In this document: positions 43,139-52,498 of the stretch, piece after piece
Position numbering within the stretch: position 1 is the stretch's first letter
Layout of the letters: every line of letters starts with the position of its first letter
Source of the DNA: an uncultured Dysgonomonas sp.
Lineage (GTDB): Bacteria; Bacteroidota; Bacteroidia; Bacteroidales; Dysgonomonadaceae
Reading direction: 5' to 3'
DNA: 64,000 bases
Assembly (NCBI RefSeq): GCF_900079725.1
Contig: NZ_LT599032.1
Coordinates: 2,663,518-2,727,517 of the forward strand
Notes under the pieces: generated by a model
Databases searched by the model: none
What the model saw: the letters and a program-made list of their open reading frames with translations, nothing else
Told to the model about the DNA's origin: nothing
Translations under genes and position numbers: made by a program

Positions 43139-44011
43139 ATGATACAATCAATGACAGGTTTTGGGAAAGCCACAACCGAACTTGACAAAAGGAAAGTTAC
43201 AGTAGAGATTAAATCCCTTAACAGCAAACAATTGGACTTGTCGGTTCGTATGCCAAATCTATACAAAGAGCATGAAATGGAAGTCCGCAATATGCTTTCC
43301 CGTGAATTGGAACGTGGAAAAGTAGACTTTCTTATATATGTGGAAAATATAGGTAATGAAACAGCTAACCAAATCAACCACAATCTGCTCGAAGGATATT
43401 ATAACCAGATTAAGGAGTCGGCCCGTAAGCTGGGAATAGATACTCCTTCCGATTGGTTTTCAACACTGCTTCGTTTACCGGATGTATTAAAATACGAATC
43501 GCAGGAAGTGGATGAAGCCGAATGGGCTGCCGTTTCGAAAACAATAGGTGAAGCAAAGAAGCAATTGCTTGCTTTCCGCAAACAGGAAGGGGCTATGCTG
43601 GAAAAGCTGTTTGAAGAAAAAATAGGGAATATCTCACGGTTATTGACAGATATAGAACCTCATGAAGCTGAACGTGTGGATAAAATAAAAGTACGGATAA
43701 CCGAAGCTCTGCAGAAAATAGAAGACTTTGACTACGATAAGAATCGTTTCGAACAGGAGATGATCTATTATATCGAAAAACTGGATATAAACGAAGAAAA
43801 GGTTCGTCTGACAAATCATCTCAGCTATTTTCTGGAAACAATGAAATCGGGTTCGGGACAAGGCAAGAAGCTGGGTTTCATTTCTCAGGAAATGGGACGT
43901 GAAATAAATACAATGGGTTCGAAATCGAATCATGCGGAAATGCAGCAGATAGTTGTACGTATGAAAGACGAATTGGAACAGATCAAAGAGCAGGTATTGA
44001 ACGTATTATAA
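43139..44011 (+). CDS. YicC family endoribonuclease
   Basis: The start is set at the ATG 43139 because YicC proteins begin MIQSMTGFGKA, as here, giving 290 residues. The N-terminal half has VEIKSLNSKQLDLSVRMP. The DUF1732 C-terminal part has MEKLDINEE-like EKLDINEEKVRLTNHLSYF, SGQGKKLGFISQEMGREINT and MGSKSNHAEMQ. E. coli YicC has been reported as a ribonuclease acting on small RNAs. It is the first gene of a plus-strand operon; gmk starts 20 nt later. The order yicC-gmk is conserved in many bacteria. Confidence 0.93.
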   Translation: MIQSMTGFGKATTELDKRKVTVEIKSLNSKQLDLSVRMPNLYKEHEMEVRNMLSRELERGKVDFLIYVENIGNETANQINHNLLEGYYNQIKESARKLGIDTPSDWFSTLLRLPDVLKYESQEVDEAEWAAVSKTIGEAKKQLLAFRKQEGAMLEKLFEEKIGNISRLLTDIEPHEAERVDKIKVRITEALQKIEDFDYDKNRFEQEMIYYIEKLDINEEKVRLTNHLSYFLETMKSGSGQGKKLGFISQEMGREINTMGSKSNHAEMQQIVVRMKDELEQIKEQVLNVL

Positions 44012-44031
44012 TAAGATCTCTTATAAAATTA

Positions 44032-44595
44032 ATGGGCAAGTTAGTCATATTTTCGGCTCCTTCAGGCGCAGGTAAATCTACAATCGTCAATTACCTGCTA
44101 TCGCAGGATTTGAACCTTCAGTTTTCAATATCGGCTACCAGCCGTCCGCCAAGAGGAACGGAAAAGCACGGAGTGGAATACTATTTTCATAGCCCCGAAG
44201 AATTCAGGGAAAAAATCGCCCATGGAGAGTTTCTCGAGTATGAGGAGGTATATACGGATAAGTTTTACGGTACGCTGAAAGCAGAGGTGGAACGTATTAT
44301 GAACGGTGGAGGCAATGTGATTTTCGATGTGGATGTAGTAGGCGGCTGTAATATAAAGAAATATTACGGAGATAAAGCTTTATCTGTTTTCATAGAACCA
44401 CCTTCCATAAATGAACTGCGTTGCCGTCTGGAAAAAAGAGGCACCGACTCGCCCGAAGTTATCGAATCCCGTATTGCAAAAGCTGAATATGAAATGACAT
44501 TCGCTCCTCAGTTTGATGTGGTAATACACAATGATAATCTGGAAGAGGCAAAAGCAAAAGCATTGAACGTGATAACTGATTTTCTGAAGAAATGA
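44032..44595 (+). CDS. gmk: Guanylate kinase
   Basis: This 187-residue kinase makes GDP from GMP. Seen are the P-loop FSAPSGAGKST (7-17), ATSRPPRGTEKHGVEYYF and the lid region with RGTDSPEVIESR. It overlaps nadD by 4 nt (ATGA), so translation is coupled. Together with guaA and purE it covers three steps of GMP/GDP supply in the window. Confidence 0.97.
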   Translation: MGKLVIFSAPSGAGKSTIVNYLLSQDLNLQFSISATSRPPRGTEKHGVEYYFHSPEEFREKIAHGEFLEYEEVYTDKFYGTLKAEVERIMNGGGNVIFDVDVVGGCNIKKYYGDKALSVFIEPPSINELRCRLEKRGTDSPEVIESRIAKAEYEMTFAPQFDVVIHNDNLEEAKAKALNVITDFLKK

Positions 44596-45176
44596 ATATC
44601 GGCATCTTTTCAGGGTCTTTCAACCCGATACATATCGGGCATCTGATTCTCGCGAATTACATAGTGGAATTCACGGAAATAGAAGAGGTGTGGTTTCTGG
44701 TAAGCCCGCAAAATCCGCTGAAATCGGAGGATGAGCTTTCGGACGAACATATACGCCTGGAAATGACAGAACTTGCATTGGCAAAATACACAAAACTAAA
44801 AGCCAGTGATTTTGAATTTTCAATGCCCATCCCGTCTTATACGGTGAATACATTGGATGCTTTGCGAAATGAATATCCCGGACATGATTTCACCTTGATA
44901 ATCGGAGCTGATAATTGGAATGTATTTGAAAGCTGGCGGGAATACGACAAGATCCTCGAAAATTATAAAATTAAGGTATATCCGCGATTGGGACACCGTA
45001 TCACTATTCCTACGAAATTGAGGGATAAGGTTGAGGCTCTTGATTCTCCTATTATAGAGATTTCATCGACATTTATCAGGGATAGCATTTATGAGGGAAA
45101 AGATGTAAGAGCTTTTTTGCCGGATGACATATATGATTATATTTTGAATAAAGGATTGTATAAAAAAAGATTATGA
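44592..45176 (+). CDS. nadD: Nicotinate-nucleotide adenylyltransferase
   Basis: This 194-residue enzyme makes deamido-NAD from nicotinate mononucleotide and ATP. It has the nucleotidyltransferase motif GSFNPIHIGHL (8-18) and the C-terminal ISSTFIRDSI (ISSTxxR). The stretch LIIGADNWNVFESWREY is the NadD signature. It overlaps gmk upstream and the peptidase gene downstream by 4 nt each. Confidence 0.96.
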   Translation: MNIGIFSGSFNPIHIGHLILANYIVEFTEIEEVWFLVSPQNPLKSEDELSDEHIRLEMTELALAKYTKLKASDFEFSMPIPSYTVNTLDALRNEYPGHDFTLIIGADNWNVFESWREYDKILENYKIKVYPRLGHRITIPTKLRDKVEALDSPIIEISSTFIRDSIYEGKDVRAFLPDDIYDYILNKGLYKKRL

Positions 45177-46348
45177 ACAATAAGGAAGCATTGACAAGAG
45201 ATTTGGAGATTCGCTGTTCCCGCCTGCAAAAAGTAATGCAGTCAATGGAAGTAGAAGCTTGTGTATTAAGTACGTCTGTGAACGTATTTTATATGACAGG
45301 CATGGTTTACAATGGTTACTATTATCTGCCGGCCGAGGGTAGCCCTATGCATTTTGTTAAGCGGCCCGAAGGTATTGCTTTTGAAAATACGATCTATATC
45401 CGGAAGCCGGAACAAATTGCGGAAGAACTTCAAAACAGAGGCATGTCATTGCCCAAGACTTTATTATTGGAGACAGATGTCCTTTCCTTCGGTGAATGCG
45501 CCCGTTTGATGGGAACATTTAATATAACCAAAGCTGCTAATGCTTCAACTTTTATGCGTAAAATACGCAGTGTGAAAACGGATTTCGAACTGGAACAGGT
45601 GAGAGCCTGCGCCCGGAAACATGAAGCTGTTTATAAGCTGATTCCGTCCGTTTACAGGCCAGGGATGACTGATATAGAATTACAGATAGAGATAGAAAAG
45701 CTGATGCGTCTGCACGGCTCTATGGGTATCTTCCGCAGTTATGGCGACAATATGGATATCTATATGGGAAGTTTGCTGGCCGGAGAGAATGCAGAAGCTC
45801 CGTCTCCTTACGATTACGCTTTGGGCGGAGCAGGTAGTAGTCCTACTTTACCTCTGGGCGCATCGGGACAAAGAATAGAAAAAGGGCAAACCATTATGGT
45901 GGATATGGCAGGAAATTATTCGCCTTGGATGACCGATATGACACGTGTTTTTTCGTTAGGAAAGACATTAGATATCGCCTATCGTGCTCATCAGGTGTCG
46001 ATAGATATTCACAACCATATTATGGATATTGCCAAACCCGGAACCGGTTGTGCCGAACTGTATAATATCTCGATGGAAATGGTAGTAAAGAATAATCTTG
46101 AACCATACTTCATGGGAACGAAGCAGCAGGCTAAGTTTGTCGGACATGGACTAGGCCTTGAGATAAACGAGCCTCCGGTATTGACTCCCCGTTCGAAAGA
46201 ATTACTGGAAAAGAACATCGTTTTTGCATTGGAACCTAAATTTGTGATTCCGGAAGTAGGAGCTGTCGGGGTAGAAAATACATATGTGGTAACTGAGAGC
46301 GGAATAGAGAAACTGACCATATTGGAAGAGGAGATAATAGAGTTGTAA
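45173..46348 (+). CDS. M24 family aminopeptidase (Xaa-Pro peptidase-like)
   Basis: This 391-residue protein has a creatinase N-terminal domain (about 15-145) and an M24 pita-bread catalytic domain. The metal-binding residues are visible: MVDMAGNYSPWMTDMTRVFS (two Asp), VGHGLGLEINEPP (His), FALEPKFV (Glu) and the last Glu in GVENTYVV. It probably removes N-terminal residues before proline from peptides. It has no signal peptide. It is the fourth gene of the yicC operon and overlaps nadD by 4 nt. Confidence 0.9.
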   Translation: MNNKEALTRDLEIRCSRLQKVMQSMEVEACVLSTSVNVFYMTGMVYNGYYYLPAEGSPMHFVKRPEGIAFENTIYIRKPEQIAEELQNRGMSLPKTLLLETDVLSFGECARLMGTFNITKAANASTFMRKIRSVKTDFELEQVRACARKHEAVYKLIPSVYRPGMTDIELQIEIEKLMRLHGSMGIFRSYGDNMDIYMGSLLAGENAEAPSPYDYALGGAGSSPTLPLGASGQRIEKGQTIMVDMAGNYSPWMTDMTRVFSLGKTLDIAYRAHQVSIDIHNHIMDIAKPGTGCAELYNISMEMVVKNNLEPYFMGTKQQAKFVGHGLGLEINEPPVLTPRSKELLEKNIVFALEPKFVIPEVGAVGVENTYVVTESGIEKLTILEEEIIEL

Positions 46349-46457
46349 CTTTTTTCTATTGGCATCGATTTGCAAGTTATATGTTGCTTTTAGAGTAAAT
46401 GCGTTTGCATTTTAGGCGATGTTCCGACTCCAAAATTGTACAAGTTTTATTGATATA

Positions 46458-46493
46458 AAATTGGGATATTGTTGTAAAATAATATCCCAATTT
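46458..46493. terminator. Terminator between the peptidase and FISUMP genes
   Basis: The stem AAATTGGGATATT/AATATCCCAATTT has a 10-nt loop. It is between convergent genes and is symmetric, so it may serve both. Confidence 0.8.
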
Positions 46494-46520
46494 CCACAAT
46501 TTATTATCGAGCAATCGAGC

Positions 46521-47636
46521 TTAATCTTTTTTACATCTCACAGATAACAGATAGACATCTATATGAGGCATTCTGGCAGCTGCATACGTATTTTTGTCGA
46601 GCGCGGCAGCCTGTGTTCCAAGTACACTATTGGTAGCCCCTACCCAGAAAAAGGCTGTTTGTTTATTGTAACCAAGGGATATTTCCCCTGTTTTCTGATC
46701 CCGTGACATGCGCCCCAAGAGGATTCCGTTAAATCCTCCCTGTTCTCTACTACGGCTCACTCCGTTAGAGTTATTTTCCATAGATTGCATGTTCCATCCG
46801 GTATTTGCTCCTATCTTACTGTGAGCATATTGACATGGATTAGCTTCAACAGCATCTCTTAGTTCCCACCATTCATCTAGGGTAGGTAAGTGCCAGCCAT
46901 CGGGACAGATTCCCTGTATTCCGATCAAATGAGTGGTATTTCCTATTTCGGTGCGTGTCAGCTTGGTCGCCGCCATCAGGTTATACATGTATCCGTAATG
47001 AGGATTCGTTCCCAGATCGGATTGGCTACCACGAGGGTAATAAAACCTCGGCTCTAAATAAGTAGGATCTGTTTCCATAACGGGATAATCGAATACCAGT
47101 CCGTTATTAGTTCCATCGGGCCATCTATCAGCTCTAAGGTTTTCGAGCATCCACCATCCGGCATCAGCAAACTTACCTATCTTATATTGTTCGGGTTTGG
47201 CCGAATTGCGATTGTCTACCAGAATATCGGTTTCGCTGGGAAATATTCCTTCCGATAGTAAGATCCATTCATTTCCATCCCATGTATATACACCGGGATA
47301 TATTTCTTCACAAATATCTAAGTTGATATTATATACTGTAAGCCCTGTATGAGACTTATCTTCAGAATCTTTCTTGCTGCTTGTGTTGTTTTCATAATCT
47401 GTATCCCCCAAAAACATAGGGAATAAATCCGCATTGCTGGTCAATTTCACCCGGGGAAGCATCAATCCCTTGGTTGCATTGGTGTTATTAACTGTTGGCT
47501 GATTCTCTTTTAGATCGAGAATGGCTCCTTCCGAAGGAAGAATGGTTGATCCAATAGTAACTTGAGCATTCGCATTATAATAGCTAAAGAACCCGGCTAA
47601 AACGGGTATAAATAGTTTAGAATACAGTGTCTTCAT
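46521..47636 (-). CDS. FISUMP-domain secreted protein
   Basis: The start is taken as the ATG at 47636 (MKTLYSKLFIPVLAG), giving 371 residues with a signal peptide cleaved near YNANAQ. Upstream in-frame residues would cover the promoter region and lack protein character. After the signal comes VTIGSTILPSEGAILDLKEN, like the 8.7-kb protein, then KGLMLPRVKL. The FISUMP domain has MLENLRADRWPDG, YMYNLMAATKLTRTE, GICPDGWHLPTLDEWWELR and LLSVRCKKD. Same family as the protein at 8680-9843, but clearly diverged. Surface or outer-membrane location expected; no function known. Confidence 0.85.
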   Translation of the reverse strand: MKTLYSKLFIPVLAGFFSYYNANAQVTIGSTILPSEGAILDLKENQPTVNNTNATKGLMLPRVKLTSNADLFPMFLGDTDYENNTSSKKDSEDKSHTGLTVYNINLDICEEIYPGVYTWDGNEWILLSEGIFPSETDILVDNRNSAKPEQYKIGKFADAGWWMLENLRADRWPDGTNNGLVFDYPVMETDPTYLEPRFYYPRGSQSDLGTNPHYGYMYNLMAATKLTRTEIGNTTHLIGIQGICPDGWHLPTLDEWWELRDAVEANPCQYAHSKIGANTGWNMQSMENNSNGVSRSREQGGFNGILLGRMSRDQKTGEISLGYNKQTAFFWVGATNSVLGTQAAALDKNTYAAARMPHIDVYLLSVRCKKD

Positions 47637-47678
47637 TCTGTGTGTGTTTGTAAATGTCCTTGATAAATCGATAGAAAC

Positions 47679-47686
47679 CAAAAATA
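47679..47686 (-). promoter_or_regulatory. -7 box TATTTTTG of the second FISUMP gene
   Basis: The minus strand reads TATTTTTG 42 nt upstream of the ATG at 47636. Confidence 0.45.
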
Positions 47687-47963
47687 GAGGTCGCAAATGA
47701 AATGCAGGTGCTATATTTGCAAAATAAATATCCCATATTAGCAAGCTGTTGTATTTCAGTTGTTTATTTTCGATGTTTATCCCGCTAATTTCCACTTACC
47801 TTCACTTCGTTGATTGCGAGTTGTCAGATTTTAACATTTTGACTAAGCCTGAATAAGGATAGGAAAGCTGATACTGTGACAAAAAAACGCTTACTTTGTA
47901 TCCACATTGAAAAAAGTTTGATTTACCTGTAATCTGTTCACAGAATCACTATAAGAAAATCCG
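47687..47963. other. Divergent gap between the FISUMP gene and folP
   Basis: About 280 nt, AT-rich, no RNA or gene seen. AGTTGTCAGATTTTAACA at 47819-47836 is a partial inverted copy of the TGTTAAAATCTGAC repeat. TTACTTTGTAT near 47890 is one base short of a TAnnTTTG box and could be the folP promoter. Confidence 0.35.
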
Positions 47964-48803
47964 ATGAAAACAATCAATATTAAAGGAGAACTGCTAGATC
48001 TGTCTTATCCCGTTGTAATGGGGATACTAAATGTTACTCCCGATTCATTTTATTCGGGTAGCCGCAAAGAAACCGAACAGCAGGTTATAGATAGGGTTTC
48101 GGAAATACTTTCTCAGGGAGGAACGATTATAGATATAGGTGCACAGTCAACCCGTCCTTCTTCTACCTTGCTCTCTGCACAGGAAGAAATAGAGCGGCTG
48201 AAGTTTGCTTTGCCTGTTATCAGCAGGGAATTCCCCGATGCTATCCTTTCGGTAGATACTTTCTATGGCGATGTAGCCCGTTTTTGCGTTGAGGAACATG
48301 GAGTAGCCATCATAAATGATATTTCGGGCGGTGAAATAGGCAAAAGTATGTTCGATACGGTTGCCCGGCTTAATGTGCCTTATATATTGATGCATATGCG
48401 CGGTACGCCGCAAACGATGACGGATTTGACAGACTATGATAATCTGATTCAGGATATCTTCTATTATTTCTCTAAAAAAGTAGCTGAACTGCATTTACTC
48501 GGTGTGAATGATATTATTATCGATCCCGGATTCGGGTTTAGTAAAACGATGGATCAGAACTATGAGTTAATGGCTACTTTGCGGGGTTTCTCTGTTTTTG
48601 AATTACCTCTTTTGGTCGGTATTTCGAGAAAAAAAATGATTGCCGGTTTGTTGGACACAACTCCTGCCGGAAGCCTCAATGGAACCACCATCCTGAATAC
48701 CTTTGCCTTGCAGAACGGGGCGGATATCTTACGGGTGCATGATGTGAAAGAGGCGGTGGAAGCGGTGAAAATAGTGAAGAAACTGGAGGAATATAAGTTC
48801 TGA
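47964..48803 (+). CDS. folP: Dihydropteroate synthase
   Basis: This 279-residue TIM-barrel enzyme joins p-aminobenzoate and the pterin pyrophosphate. Motifs: GILNVTPDSFYSGSR (20-34), IIDIGAQSTRPSS, SVDTFYGDVA, IINDISGG, YILMHMRGTPQ, IIIDPGFGFSK and GISRKKMI. These are the substrate and sulfonamide-binding loops. Normal length. It converges on rsmE with a 3-nt gap and no visible terminator between them. Confidence 0.96.
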   Translation: MKTINIKGELLDLSYPVVMGILNVTPDSFYSGSRKETEQQVIDRVSEILSQGGTIIDIGAQSTRPSSTLLSAQEEIERLKFALPVISREFPDAILSVDTFYGDVARFCVEEHGVAIINDISGGEIGKSMFDTVARLNVPYILMHMRGTPQTMTDLTDYDNLIQDIFYYFSKKVAELHLLGVNDIIIDPGFGFSKTMDQNYELMATLRGFSVFELPLLVGISRKKMIAGLLDTTPAGSLNGTTILNTFALQNGADILRVHDVKEAVEAVKIVKKLEEYKF

Positions 48804-48806
48804 CTG

Positions 48807-49508
48807 TCAGTTCAGAACATGTAATGTGTGACAAGCAACCAGTGCAGCCGTTTCGGTACGTAAACGACTTTCGCCTAAAGAGATCGGTTCAAAACCGTTA
48901 TCTATAGCCATTCTTACTTCCTCTTCAGAGAAGTCGCCTTCCGGCCCGATAAGAATGAGGGCATTACCGCTTTTCTTATAAATATCTTTCAACAATACTT
49001 TTTCCTGTGGATAACAATGGGCTATGAACTTTTGCCCGTCAAACTCCTGTTTGATGAATTTAGAGAAAGATTGCATATCATCCAGTTGGGGCAATAAGGC
49101 TTTTTGAGATTGTTTCATCGCCGAAACAAGTATCTTTTCTATCCGCTGAGCCTTTATCTCCTTCCGTTCGGAATGTTGGCAAAGAATAGGGCTGAGGCGG
49201 TCGATCCCTATTTCTGTAGCCTTTTCTGCAAACCATTCTATACGGTCGATATTTTTTGTCGGGGCAAAAGCTATTTGCAGGTTGAAGTCCCAGTCTTTGG
49301 GTTGTTCTATTGTTTTTAGGATGTTTACTATACAATGTTTCGGGTTGGCCTGCATTATTTCGGCATCATAAAAAAAGCCTTTTCCATCGGTCAACAATAT
49401 TTCATCGCCTTCTTTTTTACGTAATACTTTTATGCAATGCAGAGCTTCCTCGGCAGGCAGCTCTACATTGGAGAGAATATCAGGGGTAAAAAAGATTGTT
49501 TTATCCAT
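48807..49508 (-). CDS. rsmE: 16S rRNA m3U1498 methyltransferase RsmE
   Basis: This 233-residue SPOUT methyltransferase has an N-terminal PUA-like domain (about 1-70: HCIKVLRKKEGDEILLTDGKG). The C-terminal SPOUT domain has AEKATEIGIDRLSPILCQHS, LILIGPEGDFSEEEV and SLGESRLRTETAALVACHTL, which forms the knot and SAM site. It is the last gene of the pbuX-xpt-rsmE unit (3-nt gap from xpt). Confidence 0.95.
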   Translation of the reverse strand: MDKTIFFTPDILSNVELPAEEALHCIKVLRKKEGDEILLTDGKGFFYDAEIMQANPKHCIVNILKTIEQPKDWDFNLQIAFAPTKNIDRIEWFAEKATEIGIDRLSPILCQHSERKEIKAQRIEKILVSAMKQSQKALLPQLDDMQSFSKFIKQEFDGQKFIAHCYPQEKVLLKDIYKKSGNALILIGPEGDFSEEEVRMAIDNGFEPISLGESRLRTETAALVACHTLHVLN

Positions 49509-49511
49509 TGT

Positions 49512-50081
49512 TTAATCTTCGAAGATGATCTTATTATCGCCCAATTCCTTTATTTTAGCCAGCGACTCTATGTGGATACCGAGTTCACGCAGACGTTGTC
49601 CTCCGTCCTGAAAGCTTTTCTCGATAATAAAGCCCATGCCGTAAAGTTCGGCCCCGGCCTCTTTGATCAGGTTGTATATGCCGATGGCCGCGTTACCGTT
49701 AGCTAAAAAATCATCGATGAAAACGACTTTGTCGTTCGGGTTCAGGAAATCTTTACTTACGCAGATTGTATAGTCCTTATCCTTGGTAAAGGAATGGGCA
49801 ATAGTAGACACCATATTTACCATTGTTTTCGGTACTGCTTTTTTTACAAATACGACAGGCAATTCGAGCAGGTAACCCAGCATGATAGCAGGGGCAATGC
49901 CACTGGCCTCTATTGTTATAATTTTATTTATCGGCAGATTTCCGAACTTGCGGACAAATTCCACTCCTATCGACTTCATCAGGATGGGATCCATCTGGTG
50001 ATTGATAAAGCTATCTACTTTAAGGATTCCTCCGTCAAAGCTTTTTCCATCCTTAAGGATACGGTCTTTTAGTAATTTCAT
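49512..50081 (-). CDS. xpt: Xanthine phosphoribosyltransferase
   Basis: This 189-residue enzyme converts xanthine and PRPP to XMP for salvage to GMP. The N-terminus [33 protein letters not shown], and the PRPP motif [13 protein letters not shown] (119-131) identify the Xpt branch. The permease gene 12 nt upstream is of the xanthine/uracil type, which supports the function. No purine riboswitch was found upstream of the operon. Confidence 0.95.
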   Translation of the reverse strand: MKLLKDRILKDGKSFDGGILKVDSFINHQMDPILMKSIGVEFVRKFGNLPINKIITIEASGIAPAIMLGYLLELPVVFVKKAVPKTMVNMVSTIAHSFTKDKDYTICVSKDFLNPNDKVVFIDDFLANGNAAIGIYNLIKEAGAELYGMGFIIEKSFQDGGQRLRELGIHIESLAKIKELGDNKIIFED

Positions 50082-50093
50082 AACAATAAATAT

Positions 50094-51476
50094 TTAGTCT
50101 TTGATACGGATAATCACATTAGCAAGGATGGCAACAACTCCTCCGGTAGTAATTCCCGAAGCAAAAATCCCTTTTATAGCAGTCGGCATCTGGGATAGGA
50201 TATCAGGAACCAGTTCCACACCGAGCCCACAGGCAAAGCTGACCGCAAGTACCAGTATGGCTTTTCTATCTATGTTTTGTGATGCAATAATGCGTACTCC
50301 CGATGCGGCAACAGTACCGAACATCAGCAATGTGGCGCCTCCAAGTACGGGCTCAGGCATAATAGAAAAGATACCTCCGATGAAAGGGAAGGCACTCAAT
50401 ATAACAAGGAATGCGGCGATATAGTAACCTACTCGGCGACTGGCTACCCCTGTCAACTGGATCAGTCCGTTGTTCTGTGCAAATATAGAATTAGGGAAAG
50501 AGTTGAATACTCCGGCTATAGCCGAATTGATACCATCGGCCAATACTCCACCCTGTACACGTTTCATAAATTTAGGACCTTCTATAGGTTCTCCGCCAAT
50601 CATCGAGTTTGCTGTGATATCACCGTATGCTTCTATAGAAGTAATAAAGTAGATAAGAGCTACGGCAATGAAAGCAGAGAGGTCGAAGCTTAACCCGTAC
50701 TTGAATGGCTGGGGAATGGTAAATGCTCCTATTTCACCCATATTAGAAAAATCGATCCACCCCATAAAGTATGACACAACATAGCCGATAACAATACCTA
50801 TGATGATCGAACTCATGCGGATGTACTTATTCTTTATGCCGTTCAATATAAGAATGGATACAAGAACAAGGGCTGCGATACCCAGATTCTGCAGACTGCC
50901 GAATCCTCTTTCTCCTTCAAGACTCATGGCTCCGAATCCGCCACCGCAGGATATAATTGCCACTTTAATGAGGGAGAGTCCTATCATTGTTACCACAATG
51001 CCCGAAACAAGTGGAGTGATGATCTTCTTTGTATATTTCAGCAAGCGGCTCACTATCATTTCCACAGGAGAGGCAGCGATACAGACTCCGAATATAGCGG
51101 CAAGAATGGCAGCTTCGGTCATATCGCCTTTAGCTGCGAAACTGGCAGTCAGCGCACCGATGAAAGAAAAGCTAGTTCCCTGTATACAGAGTAAGCCACA
51201 ACCCACAGGGCCGAAACGGCGGCACTGTATAAATGTAGATATACCCGAAGCCAGTAAAGCCATGGAAACAAGGAATCCTGTGGTTTCTGCACTGAAATTT
51301 AACGCCCGGGATATAATTAACGGAGGGGTTATGATAGCCACAAAAATAGCCAGCAGGTGTTGAAACCCTGCAAACATAGCCTCGCTGAAAGGCGGTTTAT
51401 CCTCAATCTGATAAATCAGGTCTGTTTTTCGTATCGGTTGGATAATTTCATCCGCTTCTTTCTCTGTGACTTGCAT
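50094..51476 (-). CDS. pbuX: Nucleobase:cation symporter-2 family permease, probable xanthine permease
   Basis: This 460-residue protein has about 12-14 membrane helices. NCS2/UraA-type segments include QHLLAIFVAIITPPLIIS, GPVGCGLLCIQGTSFSFIG, GYVVSYFMGWIDFSN and the signature around VLADGINSAIAGVFNSFPNS (residues about 310-330). Coexpression with xpt points to xanthine uptake; uric acid is possible. Start at ATG 51476, preceded by an AT-rich gap with no recognised regulatory fold. Confidence 0.88.
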   Translation of the reverse strand: MQVTEKEADEIIQPIRKTDLIYQIEDKPPFSEAMFAGFQHLLAIFVAIITPPLIISRALNFSAETTGFLVSMALLASGISTFIQCRRFGPVGCGLLCIQGTSFSFIGALTASFAAKGDMTEAAILAAIFGVCIAASPVEMIVSRLLKYTKKIITPLVSGIVVTMIGLSLIKVAIISCGGGFGAMSLEGERGFGSLQNLGIAALVLVSILILNGIKNKYIRMSSIIIGIVIGYVVSYFMGWIDFSNMGEIGAFTIPQPFKYGLSFDLSAFIAVALIYFITSIEAYGDITANSMIGGEPIEGPKFMKRVQGGVLADGINSAIAGVFNSFPNSIFAQNNGLIQLTGVASRRVGYYIAAFLVILSAFPFIGGIFSIMPEPVLGGATLLMFGTVAASGVRIIASQNIDRKAILVLAVSFACGLGVELVPDILSQMPTAIKGIFASGITTGGVVAILANVIIRIKD

Positions 51477-51554
51477 ATACTTTAGCTATTTAAAGATTTT
51501 AAAAAATTAGATTTATACTAATGTTATTTCACCTTACACTATCGGCGTGCCATC

Positions 51555-52223
51555 TCAGCCGAGAGTATCTTTCATTTCCATATTGAATTCGTACACATCC
51601 TTCACTGGTATAACCCTTCTGGAAACATTGTTTATATCTTTCCCCTCCTTTGTCCACAGGAAAGGCACAAAGCTGTATGCATAATCGGGATTGAGCGCTG
51701 CGACATCCTTTTCCCAGCCTTTCCAACGCAGCCCTTCATAAAAGTCGTTCATATCCGTTTCGAAACAAAATAGAAGGAACTGGCTATACCCGATTTCCAT
51801 CGGTATCCATCGCAGCGATTCGGGTGCAAAATAATACATATTGCCCGCGTCCTTTCCCAGAAAGCCCGCATTAATCGCATAAAATCCCCCAATGGCATCA
51901 TCTGCCACGAGCATATATGGTGCAGGTTCACCGAATTCTTCAAATGTTTTGCCTTGATTCCAGTCCGGCAGGGTTCTCTTCATCCGGTCGCTACCTGAGC
52001 CCAGGATTCGTATCCAACCATTGTCGATGAGTAGTCCGCCTGTTTCGTAGATGATTGCTCCCATCAGGGAACGTGTGGTGACTTGGGTATTTACCAGAGC
52101 ATTTTCGGCTCGCTGACGTTCGCAAGGTAGAATTTCCACCTTGTTTTTGGCCATGCTTATCCATTCCTTGATAACAGGCCAACCCGGATCTTCCGTATTT
52201 ACAAGCTCTTGTAGTGTACGCAT
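51555..52223 (-). CDS. DUF2625 family protein
   Basis: The start is the ATG at 52223 (MRTLQELVNTED), 222 residues. An in-frame TTG 27 nt upstream lies in the -7 box and is excluded. DUF2625 features: VTTRSLMGAIIYETGGLLID, GWIRILGSGSDRMKRTL, YMLVADDAIGGFYAINAG, and DMNDFYEGLRWKGWEKDVAA. No signal peptide. The family is related by fold to SMI1/KNR4-like immunity modules, though this is from memory. No toxin gene is adjacent. Function unknown. Confidence 0.85.
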   Translation of the reverse strand: MRTLQELVNTEDPGWPVIKEWISMAKNKVEILPCERQRAENALVNTQVTTRSLMGAIIYETGGLLIDNGWIRILGSGSDRMKRTLPDWNQGKTFEEFGEPAPYMLVADDAIGGFYAINAGFLGKDAGNMYYFAPESLRWIPMEIGYSQFLLFCFETDMNDFYEGLRWKGWEKDVAALNPDYAYSFVPFLWTKEGKDINNVSRRVIPVKDVYEFNMEMKDTLG

Positions 52224-52247
52224 AGGTACAGGTTTTAGAATAAGGTG

Positions 52248-52255
52248 CAAAATTA
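52248..52255 (-). promoter_or_regulatory. -7 box TAATTTTG of the DUF2625 gene
   Basis: The minus strand reads TAATTTTG 24 nt upstream of the ATG at 52223. Confidence 0.45.
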
Positions 52256-52406
52256 GTATAATTATAGATATATGCTAAATAATGTAGGGGGAATAATGTA
52301 AAAGTCAACGTTAAATATGACATTTTGGAAAAAAAGAGAGCTTCATCACGAATCAGGCCGCCAACAGTGATTGAAGTAAAAGTTGATAATTCGATTCCAT
52401 TCTCAA

Positions 52407-52498
52407 TTTGTTAAAATCTGACATGTCTGACACTTTTTACAGTAAACAGTAAATAACCCGTAATTGTTAAAAGGTAACAAAGGTTACACATATATCAG
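52407..52498 (+). repeat. Repeat modules of intergenic region C
   Basis: 52409-52431 repeats TGTTAAAATCTGACAT of the rpoN gap. 52469-52498 is identical, inverted, to 29213-29242. Between them lie imperfect AACAGT-type repeats. Confidence 0.75.

Noticed and set aside
50800-51363. Plus-strand 187-residue frame opposite pbuX
   Set aside because: Antisense to the permease; its hydrophobic pattern mirrors that gene.
51477-51554. Purine riboswitch before pbuX-xpt
   Set aside because: The gap is short and AT-rich, with none of the conserved purine-aptamer loops.
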